Of a DNA stretch of 35,785 nt, positions 8,597-16,548 are shown piece after piece (position 1 is the stretch's first letter; each line of letters begins with the position of its first letter). A program made the position numbers and the translations under genes. The DNA is taken from NCBI GenBank assembly GCA_015665315.1, contig JADFAK010000073.1, positions 1 to 35,785 on the forward strand, in the 5' to 3' direction. The notes under the pieces are model-generated. The model saw only the letters and a list, made by a program, of their open reading frames with translations. It was not told the DNA's origin and made no database searches. Source of the DNA: Flavobacteriales bacterium. GTDB lineage: Bacteria > Bacteroidota > Bacteroidia > Flavobacteriales_D > Sanyastnellaceae.

Positions 8597-9355
8597 ATGA
8601 TGCGAATACTTCTGTTCTGGACTGTGATTATTTTCACCTCGACTCTATCACTATCTGCCCAAAAACAGGTCGACACACAGTCGAATTCATGGTATATGTA
8701 CTTCGGCAATCATCGCATAAGCGAAAAATGGGGTCTGCATACTGAATACCAATGGCGAAGGGCCGATTTCGGACAAACCTGGCAACAGTCTCTGATGCGC
8801 GTGGGAATTGACTACTACATTCCGGACGGGCCAATGATAACAGCGGGCTACGGATGGATTGTAAGCTTTCCATACGGACAGCAACCCATTTCTTATTCCT
8901 TCAACGAACATAGAATTTGGGAACAGCTCATATTGAAACACAAGACAGGTCGATTCAATTTCAACCATCGATATCGATTGGAACAAAGATTCTTGGAACG
9001 AAAGAAATTAGATGCAGACGGTAATTTTGTGCAAGACGAGTACATTTTCCGACAACGAGCTAGGTATCGTTTGATGGTCGCCATCCCTTTGAATAACGCT
9101 AGCATGAAAGAAAAAACGCTCTTTATTGCTGGATATGTGGAACCATTTATCGGGTTTGGGTCAGGAATCGGATCCAATATACTCGACCAGAACCGCCTCT
9201 ATGGGGCACTTGGCTTTCAAATCACTCACTCCCTCCAAGTTCAGGCTGGCTACCTCAATCAAATGATTTTTAAAAGCGATGCCATACATGTCGAACGCAA
9301 TCACAATTTTCAATTGAGTCTTAGCTACAACATCGACCTAAGACAAAATGACTAG
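8597..9355 (+). CDS. DUF2490 family secreted/outer-membrane protein
   Basis: 252 residues. A signal peptide (MMRILLFWTVIIFTSTLSLSAQ) precedes alternating beta strands typical of DUF2490: NSWYMYFGNHRISEKWGLHTEYQ near the start, LMRVGIDYYI, AGYGWI, FNEHRIWEQL, HRYRLEQRF, RQRARYRLM, and a closing NHNFQLSLSYNIDLR. The strand pattern suggests a small outer-membrane barrel or porin-like fold. The family has no defined biochemical role. The start is one of two adjacent ATGs. It has its own promoter box and a 216-base gap after it. Confidence 0.85.
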   Translation: MMRILLFWTVIIFTSTLSLSAQKQVDTQSNSWYMYFGNHRISEKWGLHTEYQWRRADFGQTWQQSLMRVGIDYYIPDGPMITAGYGWIVSFPYGQQPISYSFNEHRIWEQLILKHKTGRFNFNHRYRLEQRFLERKKLDADGNFVQDEYIFRQRARYRLMVAIPLNNASMKEKTLFIAGYVEPFIGFGSGIGSNILDQNRLYGALGFQITHSLQVQAGYLNQMIFKSDAIHVERNHNFQLSLSYNIDLRQND

Positions 9356-9541
9356 AAAAAAAACATTTGACGCCCGAGCTAATAATTGCGTTTTCACCTG
9401 ATGCACGGCGTAATTATATTTTTAGCTAGCCTAGAGAACAACTGTCTGGCATTGGAACTATCTACAAAAAATCAATAGAAAAGAAGGTTCAGTCAAGCAA
9501 AATCATTACATCTAACGATTTACTAGTGCCTTTTTGAGGAA

Positions 9542-9549
9542 TAGTTTTG
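9542..9549 (+). promoter_or_regulatory. -7 promoter box TAGTTTTG upstream of barrel protein
   Basis: Exact TAnnTTTG match, 22 bases before the ATG at 9572, implying a leader of about 16-18 bases. The preceding gap from 9356 is AT-rich and holds no gene that I can support. Confidence 0.5.
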
Positions 9550-9571
9550 TGACAAACTAAAAACCTTAGTC

Positions 9572-10426
9572 ATGAAACAACTAACCACTCGAATACTTTT
9601 CTGCACGATATTGATCGTCGCCGGATTAACCACGAATGCTCAACGAACTTGGAACTCCTCTTTTGTGGAGATAGGACTGGGCGTACGTACATTAAATAGT
9701 GTTCCCACCAACGTATTCATTAAATATGATGAGAATGCCTATCGACAGGCCGATTTTGGCGGAGGCACACCACTCGCAGCGAACCTGGGCTTCGTCTTCT
9801 TACCAGACCAAAAAGGACTCGCTGGAAAATTTGCCATCTCTGGTTATCTTGGTAGCACATCCGGATTTGGTATAGATCTTGGAATTGGTTACAAAATTGG
9901 AAACGAAAAATTCTCCTTCGCTCCCATGTTTGAAATCGAATTGAACAGACTCTTTAGCGGAATCGAAAGCTATGCTATAGACTCGACCATTGTGCAAGGA
10001 AGCAATTACAATTCATCAAGCACCGCTATCTTCGTTGGTAACGGCGTAAAACTTCATGATGGCAATGGTTCCGACATTAAATACAACATCAATTTCGCCA
10101 ATCTTGACTTGCGTCTAGGAGCCTATGTGAGCTACAATGTCGCGAATAGCTGGGCAATTTTCGGACGAGTTGGATACAATTTTGCCGTTGCCAAATCCAA
10201 AGCCAAATTTGAAGCAACAGGCAAAGGGTATGATAACCAGCAAGCACTTGAGAATGCAGTTCTCTCGGAACTAGCTGGCGAATCAGGAGAAGGTCCAAAG
10301 ACTATCTCCGTCGAAATTGACCAGCCCGATTTCATGATCCAAAATGGAAACTCAATAGATAAAATTCCATTCAACATGTCCGGATTCATTTTGACAATCG
10401 GAGTAGGAATTAGCATCAATAAATAG
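9572..10426 (+). CDS. Outer-membrane beta-barrel protein (PorT/OmpA-barrel-like)
   Basis: 284 residues. Signal peptide (MKQLTTRILFCTILIVAGLTTNAQ) followed by Gly-rich amphipathic strands: FGIDLGIGYKIG, FSFAPMFEIELNRLF, NLDLRLGAYVSYNV, WAIFGRVGYNFAVAKSKAKF, and a terminal strand GFILTIGVGISINK. This is the pattern of an 8-10 stranded outer-membrane barrel. No periplasmic peptidoglycan-binding domain is present. Specific function cannot be deduced. A two-tier hairpin with a T-rich tail follows the stop. Confidence 0.8.
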   Translation: MKQLTTRILFCTILIVAGLTTNAQRTWNSSFVEIGLGVRTLNSVPTNVFIKYDENAYRQADFGGGTPLAANLGFVFLPDQKGLAGKFAISGYLGSTSGFGIDLGIGYKIGNEKFSFAPMFEIELNRLFSGIESYAIDSTIVQGSNYNSSSTAIFVGNGVKLHDGNGSDIKYNINFANLDLRLGAYVSYNVANSWAIFGRVGYNFAVAKSKAKFEATGKGYDNQQALENAVLSELAGESGEGPKTISVEIDQPDFMIQNGNSIDKIPFNMSGFILTIGVGISINK

Positions 10427-10461
10427 CGCTTCCTCCCAACGAAGTGATCCTCCATAATCTT

Positions 10462-10518
10462 AAGCTCGTTTGTCTGCTCCTTGCCCCCAAGGATCTAGAT
10501 AAACGAGCTTTTCTTTCC
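10462..10518 (+). terminator. Two-tier hairpin followed by T-rich tract (probable terminator)
   Basis: The outer stem AAGCTCGTTT (10462-10471) pairs perfectly with AAACGAGCTT (10501-10510). Inside its loop a second hairpin, CCTTG-CCCC-CAAGG (10479-10492), forms. TTTTCTTT follows at about 10509-10516. It lies 36 bases after the barrel-protein stop and probably ends that transcript. Confidence 0.65.
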
Positions 10519-10623
10519 AATATATCGGACAAAAAAGCACTTAACCCGAAAAACACCACACTTACAAACTCAAATTGGCAGTCTGAATATTGATCCTCAA
10601 CTTCGCAACGCAATCGAAGCTCC

Positions 10624-12762
10624 ATGGAAAAAGTACTGCTCAAACATTTCGGATACTCAACATTCAGACCTCAACAGAAAGAGATTATTTCTGACGTATT
10701 GGAAGGAAAAGATGTCTTAGCTCTCATGCCTACTGGTGGTGGCAAGTCGATTTGCTACCAACTTCCCGCTATGATCCTACCAGGCTTGACTGTTGTCATC
10801 TCTCCTTTGATAGCTTTGATGAAAGATCAAGTCGAATCTCTGAAACAAAATGGTATCGAAGCTGAATACCTCAATTCAACGCAGACACCCAAGGAGCAAC
10901 AAATCATTGAAGCCCAAGTACGTGCCGGGGTTGTCAAACTGCTGTACGTAGCTCCTGAGCGACTTTTCTCTGGAGCCGAGCCTTTGATTCACGACTTATC
11001 AGACTTCAATATTAGTCTGTTTGCCATTGACGAAGCTCACTGCATATCGCATTGGGGCCATGACTTCCGACCTGAGTACTTGAAGCTAGCCATGCTTAAA
11101 AACCTGTATCCCAAAGTTCCAGTGATAGCCCTCACAGCGACCGCCGATAAGCGCACGCGTGATGATATGGTGAAGAACCTAGCTCTAGTTGAACCGGGGA
11201 TATTCATATCTAGTTTCGATCGTGAGAACATTAGCTACTTTATCGAACAAAAGCAGAACAGCAAGGATCGCCTGCTCAAGTTCCTTTCCAATCACAATAC
11301 CGACTCAGGAATTATTTACACCCTAGCTAGAAAGACTACCGAACAATTGGCCGACTGGCTAACATCCTATGGGTTTAGTGCCTTGCCATATCACGCTGGT
11401 CTGGACCCGAAGAAAAGGGCCAAGAATCAAGAGTTGTTCATCCGCGACGAAGTTAAGATCATCGTTGCTACCATAGCATTCGGAATGGGTATCGACAAAA
11501 GCAATGTGCGCTTTATTGTCCACTGGAATTTACCCAAGAACATTGAAGGATACTACCAGGAAACTGGTCGTGCTGGACGAGATGGAATGCCAAGTGAAGC
11601 ACTTCTGTTTTTTAGCCGAGGCGATGCCCACATGTTGCGTCAGTTCATTAGTGATATGGACGACCAAGAGCAGCAAGACATCCTCTATAAGAAGCTTGAT
11701 CAAATGATCAATTTGTGTGAAACACGCAATTGCAGAAGAAAAACAATCTTGAACTATTTCGATGAGGCCCATGACGGAAATTGCGGCAGCTGCGACATTT
11801 GTTTGGAAAACAACACCTATTTCGATGGAACAGTCATCGCGCAAAAGGCTCTCTCCGCCATCATTCGACTGAAAGAAAACTATGGTACTGGATTTGTTGT
11901 TGACTTTCTACGCGGCTCCAAATCTGAAAAAATCAAGTCCTACCACCGCCAAATTAAGACCTATGGCGTCGGTGCCGATCTCTCAAAAGACGATTGGTTC
12001 AAGCATATTCGCAGTATGATTGATCAAGGACTCATCCAAATTGCTGAAGGCAAATACCCTGTTCTTAAGATCACCCAAAATGGTGCCCAGGTCCTCGCAG
12101 GAAAACGAAATGTTAGTTTGACAGCCATTGAAGAACGAGCATCAAACAAAGTCGTGAAAGATCAAAATACCATCTCCCTTTTCAACCATTTAAAAACAAT
12201 TAGAAAAGAAATAGCGACAAGCGCAAATGTTGCGGCCTACATGGTGCTTTCTGATAAAACTTTAGATGAACTAGCTTCCTTCCGCCCCTTTAAGCTTGAA
12301 CAGATAACAGCCATTTCAGGGTTTGGTGAAGTCAAAGCTGCAAAATATGGCGAGCGTTTTACAGAAGAAATTAAAGCTTACTGCAACGAAAATGGACTGG
12401 AGTCCAATATGAAAGCCAACACTCGGCCAGTGCGCGTTCCGAAAAAACGGAAGAAACCCACTTCAGTTAGTCCCACCGTTATAACGACGCTTGAACATTT
12501 CGAAAACGGATTGGATTACCAGGCTATTTCATCGAAAAGAGGCATGACTGAAGCGACAATTCTCAATCACCTTTGCCAGCTCATAGAATATCAAAAAATC
12601 AAAGTGGATGATGTTATTTCGCCTGAAACAATCGCCTCAATCGCTCCAGTAATTGACCCGAAAAAAGTCCAATCCCTCACAGAAATCCGCGAGCAGTTGA
12701 ACAACAAGTATTCATTTGAAGAAATCAAACTTGTGCGATCCAGCCTTAGCTTTCCTCATTGA
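10624..12762 (+). CDS. recQ: ATP-dependent DNA helicase RecQ (zinc-site intact)
   Basis: 712 residues. Superfamily 2 helicase motifs: FRPQQKEII (motif 0), [15 protein letters not shown] (Walker A), [20 protein letters not shown] (DEAH and aromatic-rich loop), ALTATA, and [11 protein letters not shown] with [10 protein letters not shown] (motifs V and VI). The RecQ zinc site is complete: NCRRK, then NCGSCDIC (four Cys). A winged-helix RQC region, an HRDC domain (about residues 515-595) and a C-terminal HTH_40-like segment follow. It unwinds DNA 3'-5' in recombination and repair. It differs from the second RecQ at 32525-34720. Its 3' end overlaps the convergent universal stress gene by 17 bases. 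Confidence 0.96.
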   Translation: MEKVLLKHFGYSTFRPQQKEIISDVLEGKDVLALMPTGGGKSICYQLPAMILPGLTVVISPLIALMKDQVESLKQNGIEAEYLNSTQTPKEQQIIEAQVRAGVVKLLYVAPERLFSGAEPLIHDLSDFNISLFAIDEAHCISHWGHDFRPEYLKLAMLKNLYPKVPVIALTATADKRTRDDMVKNLALVEPGIFISSFDRENISYFIEQKQNSKDRLLKFLSNHNTDSGIIYTLARKTTEQLADWLTSYGFSALPYHAGLDPKKRAKNQELFIRDEVKIIVATIAFGMGIDKSNVRFIVHWNLPKNIEGYYQETGRAGRDGMPSEALLFFSRGDAHMLRQFISDMDDQEQQDILYKKLDQMINLCETRNCRRKTILNYFDEAHDGNCGSCDICLENNTYFDGTVIAQKALSAIIRLKENYGTGFVVDFLRGSKSEKIKSYHRQIKTYGVGADLSKDDWFKHIRSMIDQGLIQIAEGKYPVLKITQNGAQVLAGKRNVSLTAIEERASNKVVKDQNTISLFNHLKTIRKEIATSANVAAYMVLSDKTLDELASFRPFKLEQITAISGFGEVKAAKYGERFTEEIKAYCNENGLESNMKANTRPVRVPKKRKKPTSVSPTVITTLEHFENGLDYQAISSKRGMTEATILNHLCQLIEYQKIKVDDVISPETIASIAPVIDPKKVQSLTEIREQLNNKYSFEEIKLVRSSLSFPH

Positions 12763-13552
12763 GAACAAGCAATGGGAAGGATGAGCTAAGCGCCATGCCC
12801 TTTGTAGTACTCGAGGAAAAGATCTTCTCAAAAAAACCGCGTTTACGTCTCACCATCGCCAACATATCGACATCTTGCTGCCGGGCAAAATCGTTTAATT
12901 CTTCCACCACATTCTCACCTAATATTGTATGAAAAACGTGAGGCACATCGTCCAATGCTCCTCTGAAATAATGCTTTTCACTTTTGGAAGAATCTCCGGT
13001 ATCTATGTGAACCACGATCAGCTCTGCACCATATTCAACAACCATATTTAACAATGGCGCAATAGACTTCGGGTCAACTTCGCTCAAATCAGTCGAAAGC
13101 AAAATTCTCTTTGGAATCTTTTGCTCTACATTCTCAGGAACTACAATCATAGGAGAATGAACTTTTTGCGTCACTTGCCACGTATTGCTACCAAATAATT
13201 TGGTTTCAATTTTATCTGCTCCCTTGGTGCCCATTACTATCATCGACACTTTTTCATGCCTTTCCATACGATGAACATTGGTGGCCAAATCACCCTCTTG
13301 AGACTCGTATTCAATCACACGATCCGCAGGCAACAACCCTTCAAACTGACGCTGAAGATCTTTGAGTCCTGAAACAGACTCTTGTCGAAGAATATCTTCA
13401 ATGGACACTAACATACTTGCCCCGGCATGCGGAATGCGGTAAGTATTCAGAATGCAAAATGAATCGGCCGTATTTCGAAACAACTCAAATGCATATTTCG
13501 CAGCAACGGTTGCATTCGCTGAGAAATCGGTCGGTATCAGAATTTTATTCAT
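12746..13552 (-). CDS. Tandem-domain universal stress protein
   Basis: 268 residues, two Usp folds in tandem. The first opens with [21 protein letters not shown] and carries [19 protein letters not shown], a good match to the ATP-binding G-2x-G-9x-GS motif. The second begins about residue 145 with [10 protein letters not shown]; its loop ([17 protein letters not shown]) has lost the glycine pattern, so that half probably does not bind nucleotide. It lies 23 bases downstream of the neighbouring Usp gene on the same strand and is likely co-transcribed under the palindrome-bearing promoter before 14442. Confidence 0.92.
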   Translation of the reverse strand: MNKILIPTDFSANATVAAKYAFELFRNTADSFCILNTYRIPHAGASMLVSIEDILRQESVSGLKDLQRQFEGLLPADRVIEYESQEGDLATNVHRMERHEKVSMIVMGTKGADKIETKLFGSNTWQVTQKVHSPMIVVPENVEQKIPKRILLSTDLSEVDPKSIAPLLNMVVEYGAELIVVHIDTGDSSKSEKHYFRGALDDVPHVFHTILGENVVEELNDFARQQDVDMLAMVRRKRGFFEKIFSSSTTKGMALSSSFPLLVLNEES

Positions 13553-13575
13553 GTTGATCTAGCTCGATAAGTACA

Positions 13576-14442
13576 TTAATCAGGAAAAATGGCTCCTTCA
13601 GAATCCTTGACCTTCGGAATCTTGGTTGTGAACACAGGAAGCTTGCTATGATTGGTTACATCTTCGGCAATACTGCCCTTCAATAAATGACTTAAACCTG
13701 TGCGTCCATGAGTCTCCATGGCTATCAAATCTATGTTGTGCATCTCACAATACTCATTCACCCCGTCCACCAGATCTGTGTGATTATACAAACTTGATGT
13801 ATAGTCTTCTAAGCCCATTTTTTTGGCAAACTGTGAAATCAAATTTTGGCTGTAAAGCGTAGGTTCAAAATTTGTTGGCGTTATGACTTTCAATAAATGG
13901 ATCTTCGAACCAAATATTTGCGCGAAGCGCTTAACCCGATCAAAACCAGCCGAAGACTCACCAAAGAAATTCGACGCGAAAGCGATAGATGCTGGCTTAA
14001 AAACTTCGTGGCGCTTTTTAATTGTAAGAACAGGACAGCTTGCTAAACGAATAACCTTTTCAGCAGTCGAACCGATAAACTGTTCTTGAAAACCCTTGGC
14101 TCCATGTGATCCCATTATGATCATATCCACTTCGTGCTCTAAAGCTTGCTGCGTGATCGTCTCGTAGGCATTGTCAAATTGTACAACCTCTCCCACATTT
14201 ACGCCGTCAAAAAAGGGTTCACTTAAGAGTTTAGCGAATCCCATCTTGGTATATTTCAATAAAAACAAACCCTCAGCGGTGTCTGTTGCTTGACCAAACC
14301 CATCGTTTCTAGAATAATGCGGAATCTCTAAGGCGTGCAATAAATATATCCGAGCACCAGTCTTTTTTGCTATACCAGCCGCTACTTCGGCGGCATGTTT
14401 TGCACATTCAGAAAAATCAGTGGGCACAAGTATCTTCTTCAT
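13576..14442 (-). CDS. Tandem-domain universal stress protein
   Basis: 288 residues from ATG 14442, chosen because MKKILVPTDFSECA is the canonical Usp start; an in-frame start six codons upstream is less likely. Two Usp domains: the first with IIMGSHGAKGFQEQFIGSTA, the second with AMETHGRTGLSHLLKGSIA. Both keep the G-2x-G-9x-G(S/T) nucleotide loop, unlike the downstream paralogue. The upstream gap holds an FNR-like palindrome (14510-14523), which places this operon under the same control as the kinase/regulator operon next door. Such proteins serve survival under oxygen or energy limitation, but the exact role is unknown. Confidence 0.93.
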   Translation of the reverse strand: MKKILVPTDFSECAKHAAEVAAGIAKKTGARIYLLHALEIPHYSRNDGFGQATDTAEGLFLLKYTKMGFAKLLSEPFFDGVNVGEVVQFDNAYETITQQALEHEVDMIIMGSHGAKGFQEQFIGSTAEKVIRLASCPVLTIKKRHEVFKPASIAFASNFFGESSAGFDRVKRFAQIFGSKIHLLKVITPTNFEPTLYSQNLISQFAKKMGLEDYTSSLYNHTDLVDGVNEYCEMHNIDLIAMETHGRTGLSHLLKGSIAEDVTNHSKLPVFTTKIPKVKDSEGAIFPD

Positions 14443-14473
14443 CTCTATTCTTTTGCTCAAAGAACCAACACTT

Positions 14474-14481
14474 CAAATCGA
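14474..14481 (-). promoter_or_regulatory. Candidate -7 box TCGATTTG for Usp operon
   Basis: One mismatch to TAnnTTTG on the minus strand, 31 bases upstream of ATG 14442. Its last G is 42.5 bases from the centre of the FNR-like palindrome, a class II-like distance. A weaker alternative, GTTCTTTG at 14458-14465, lies 58.5 bases from it. Confidence 0.35.
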
Positions 14482-14509
14482 ATGACATTGAGCCATAGCA
14501 CAGCTCTGT

Positions 14510-14523
14510 CTGACTTTTATCAG
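14510..14523. promoter_or_regulatory. FNR/Crp-type palindrome C, CTGACTTTTATCAG, before Usp operon
   Basis: TGAC-TTTT-ATCA fits TGAY-N4-RTCA, the half-site geometry of FNR family operators (TTGAT-N4-ATCAA). It sits between the terminator of the upstream operon and the Usp start. The same pattern recurs at 15474-15487 and 18205-18218. Probable binding site of the receiver-Crp protein encoded at 15484-16548. Confidence 0.6.
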
Positions 14524-14530
14524 TTTTTAC

Positions 14531-14564
14531 AAAAAAACCGTCTCAAATTTCTTCGAGACGGTTT
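14531..14564 (-). terminator. Rho-independent terminator of kinase/regulator operon
   Basis: A perfect 10-bp stem AAACCGTCTC/GAGACGGTTT with a 10-base loop, followed on the minus strand by seven T residues. It begins 22 bases after the stop of the last gene (14586) and separates that operon from the Usp operon. Confidence 0.9.
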
Positions 14565-14585
14565 CATTATCTGATTAATTGCAGT

Positions 14586-14990
14586 TTACATGCGTTTTCT
14601 TAAGAAGTCTAGAAACTCCTTTTTCAATTCAAACCAAATCTTTCCAAAAATCGCCATGCGATCTTCTAATTCTCCATGATTTTTAAAATGGACATGATCA
14701 GTTGCTACCGGGTGATCCTTGGCGAACTCAACCAACACTTTTTCGTGCAACTTGATATCGTGAATGAGTGTATCGATCACCTCAGATTCCCGAATAAATT
14801 GATTTTGGAAATGTTCAACTTCAGCCCTTACCTCATGCTTCGTATTTTGGATACTCACTTCGGCCAATCTGGTCTTAAAAATCCTGAGCTCGACTTCAAA
14901 GAATCGAAGTTGATTCACCCATAATTCATGATCAAAATGTAGTTCCGACATGTATCGTCGTTCTTCAACTGGAATTTTTTCTGTGTTCAT
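14586..14990 (-). CDS. Small His/Glu-rich helical protein of unknown function
   Basis: 134 residues from ATG 14990, which lies 11 bases after the stop of the upstream gene; an in-frame TTG five codons earlier would overlap that stop. No signal or membrane helix. The sequence is mostly charged helices with regularly placed His and Glu: SELHFDHELWVNQLRFFEVEL, EVEHFQNQF, IDTLIHDIKLHEKVL, DHVHFKNHGELEDRM. The layout suggests a four-helix bundle, possibly metal binding, but it is not a recognisable hemerythrin. I have seen similar proteins near Usp genes in Bacteroidota, but no function is known to me. Last gene before the terminator. Confidence 0.75.
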   Translation of the reverse strand: MNTEKIPVEERRYMSELHFDHELWVNQLRFFEVELRIFKTRLAEVSIQNTKHEVRAEVEHFQNQFIRESEVIDTLIHDIKLHEKVLVEFAKDHPVATDHVHFKNHGELEDRMAIFGKIWFELKKEFLDFLRKRM

Positions 14991-15001
14991 ATCAATTGAT
15001 T

Positions 15002-15367
15002 TCAAATAGATTCAAATTCTTCCGATTCTTGTTTTACTTTTTCCAAAGTCCAATTGTCGCTTACCGTACTTTCCAGCCACAACTTTCCAGACTTCCGAAA
15101 AATCTGGACGTTTAAACCAAAATAGTCCTGCAATTTGGCCTCTAACTCATATACTAAAGTCGATTGATCAAATTCTATAGTTCCGTGGTCATGCCCCTTT
15201 ATCAAGTCGGCAATCTGGACATTTCCCTCAATCATATCAGTTTTTGGAGAGCCTTCTCCCTGAGCATGTGAATGATGGAAAAATTCGATCTTCATGAAAG
15301 GCACAAGCTGGTGAAAAGCCTCTTTAACTTGTCCCAATGTTTGCTCTGATGTGATTTTTAGCTTCAT
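15002..15367 (-). CDS. Small conserved protein of unknown function in kinase/regulator operon
   Basis: 121 residues from ATG 15367; a GTG 15 codons upstream is possible but would be almost at the predicted transcript start. The N-terminal half has LGQVKEAFHQLVPFMKIEFFHH, a His-rich stretch, and NVQIADLIKGHDHGTIEFD. The C-terminal half (LVYELEAKLQDYFGLNVQIFRKSGKLWLESTVSDNWTLEKV) has an alternating strand-helix pattern suggesting a small alpha/beta fold. No signal peptide. It follows the response regulator gene after 116 bases that contain a palindrome and a -7 box, so it can be transcribed alone with the next gene. Function unknown. Confidence 0.75.
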   Translation of the reverse strand: MKLKITSEQTLGQVKEAFHQLVPFMKIEFFHHSHAQGEGSPKTDMIEGNVQIADLIKGHDHGTIEFDQSTLVYELEAKLQDYFGLNVQIFRKSGKLWLESTVSDNWTLEKVKQESEEFESI

Positions 15368-15420
15368 CTTATAAAGATTAATAAATTCAAATAAGCGGTA
15401 TTCTCGTCCCACTCACTTCC

Positions 15421-15428
15421 CAAATTTA
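15421..15428 (-). promoter_or_regulatory. -7 promoter box TAAATTTG before the two small unknown genes
   Basis: Exact TAnnTTTG match on the minus strand, 53 bases before ATG 15367. No -33 motif is visible, as expected for an activator-dependent promoter. The palindrome centre lies 59.5 bases upstream of the last G, roughly -63 from the expected start, which is close to a class I Crp/Fnr position. Confidence 0.6.
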
Positions 15429-15473
15429 TTCGAAACTCCCCTATAAATAGGCGTCATCCATCATGCTCCAATT

Positions 15474-15487
15474 ATGACGCAAGTCAT
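15474..15487. promoter_or_regulatory. FNR/Crp-type palindrome B, ATGACGCAAGTCAT
   Basis: The core is TGAC-GCAA-GTCA. The symmetry extends three further bases on each side (ATT...AAT), giving 8-bp arms around 4 bases (15471-15490). It overlaps the stop codon of the response regulator gene and precedes the promoter of the two small genes. Confidence 0.7.
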
Positions 15488-16548
15488 AATCCTACAACTT
15501 GTCGCAATCCTTCAGGATCTACTACGACAATTTCTCGGCCTTGAACTTTGATAAAACCTTCTTCTTTGAAATCACTGAGCTGACGAATAAGACTCTCAGT
15601 CGCGGTACCAACTATGGAGGCCAAGTCTTCCCGACTAAATCGTATTCCCTGATTTGTTTCAGCCTGCGCGTTGAATTGATTATGCAGATTGAGCAAGGTA
15701 TAAGCAACACGCTCCCGCACAGGTGAATAAGCCAATTGAAGAAGTCTTTCTTCCTTCTCTTTCACGTTGTTGGCAAGCATCCGAATAAAAGTAGTTGCCA
15801 CATCACGGTTCTTTTGGATCAAGCTTAAAAAGTCATTCCTTGGAATCACCGACAACACGCAATCTTCCAATGCCGTCGCAGTTTCAATATGGTCCTCTCC
15901 TTCCAATAATCCCATATATCCGACAAACTCGCCTTCATTGAAAATGTCGGTAACCAAGTCTTTTCCGTAATCATCCGTTTTAGCACATTTAACCTTGCCC
16001 GAGGCGATGAAATAAAGATAGTTGGCATAATCTCCTTCCCTAAAGATGGTCTCCTTCTTTTTGAATGCTTTTTTTCTTCTCTCCTTCGAAAGCTCCTGTA
16101 AGTCAGACAATCCCCGCGCATGGTCAATAAAGGAATCAATACCCTCCTCAGAAACATCGAAATTCTTCTGCGTTATTTCATTCTTCTTAAATCTGGTTTC
16201 AATTGCATCCAAAAGATCAACCTCATTGAAAGGTTTGGTGAGGTAATCGTCAGCCCCCATGTTCATTCCACGGCGAACATCACTTCTCTCTGTCTTGGCT
16301 GTTAAAAAAATGAACGGAATGGATGCTGTGTCAGGATTCTTGGAGATCATATGAAGCACCCCATAACCATCAAGCTCAGGCATCATGATATCGCATATGA
16401 TTAGATCTGGGAGCCAATCCTTTGCAGCTTCAACTCCCACTTTCCCATTCTCCGCCATGCGCACATCATAGTTAGCCAATTCAAGCATTTCAGCTATGTT
16501 CTCACGCATATCGTGGTTATCCTCTATTAGCAATATTTTTTTCATCAT
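15484..16548 (-). CDS. Response regulator with receiver and Crp/Fnr DNA-binding domains
   Basis: 354 residues. Receiver domain (1-125): acidic pocket IEDN, phospho-acceptor Asp53 in ICDIMMPELDG, FLTAK and LTKPF. A cyclic-nucleotide-binding fold (about 150-270: FREGDYANYLYFIASGKVKC, FNEGEFVGYMGLL) follows, then a Crp winged helix (about 300-345) with RFSREDLASIVGTATESLIRQL. The recognition helix keeps Glu and Arg at the positions that read TGA half-sites in CRP and FNR. The cNMP pocket lacks an obvious RxSA arginine-serine signature, so phosphorylation rather than cAMP is the likely input. The start overlaps the kinase stop by 4 bases. Its likely sites are the TGAY-N4-RTCA palindromes nearby. 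Confidence 0.93.
   Translation of the reverse strand: MMKKILLIEDNHDMRENIAEMLELANYDVRMAENGKVGVEAAKDWLPDLIICDIMMPELDGYGVLHMISKNPDTASIPFIFLTAKTERSDVRRGMNMGADDYLTKPFNEVDLLDAIETRFKKNEITQKNFDVSEEGIDSFIDHARGLSDLQELSKERRKKAFKKKETIFREGDYANYLYFIASGKVKCAKTDDYGKDLVTDIFNEGEFVGYMGLLEGEDHIETATALEDCVLSVIPRNDFLSLIQKNRDVATTFIRMLANNVKEKEERLLQLAYSPVRERVAYTLLNLHNQFNAQAETNQGIRFSREDLASIVGTATESLIRQLSDFKEEGFIKVQGREIVVVDPEGLRQVVGL

Noticed and set aside
10416-10643. 75-codon open frame on the minus strand across the gap before recQ
   Set aside because: It covers the nested hairpin and the start of recQ, has no recognisable domain, and has a biased Arg/Ser/Leu composition typical of antisense frames.
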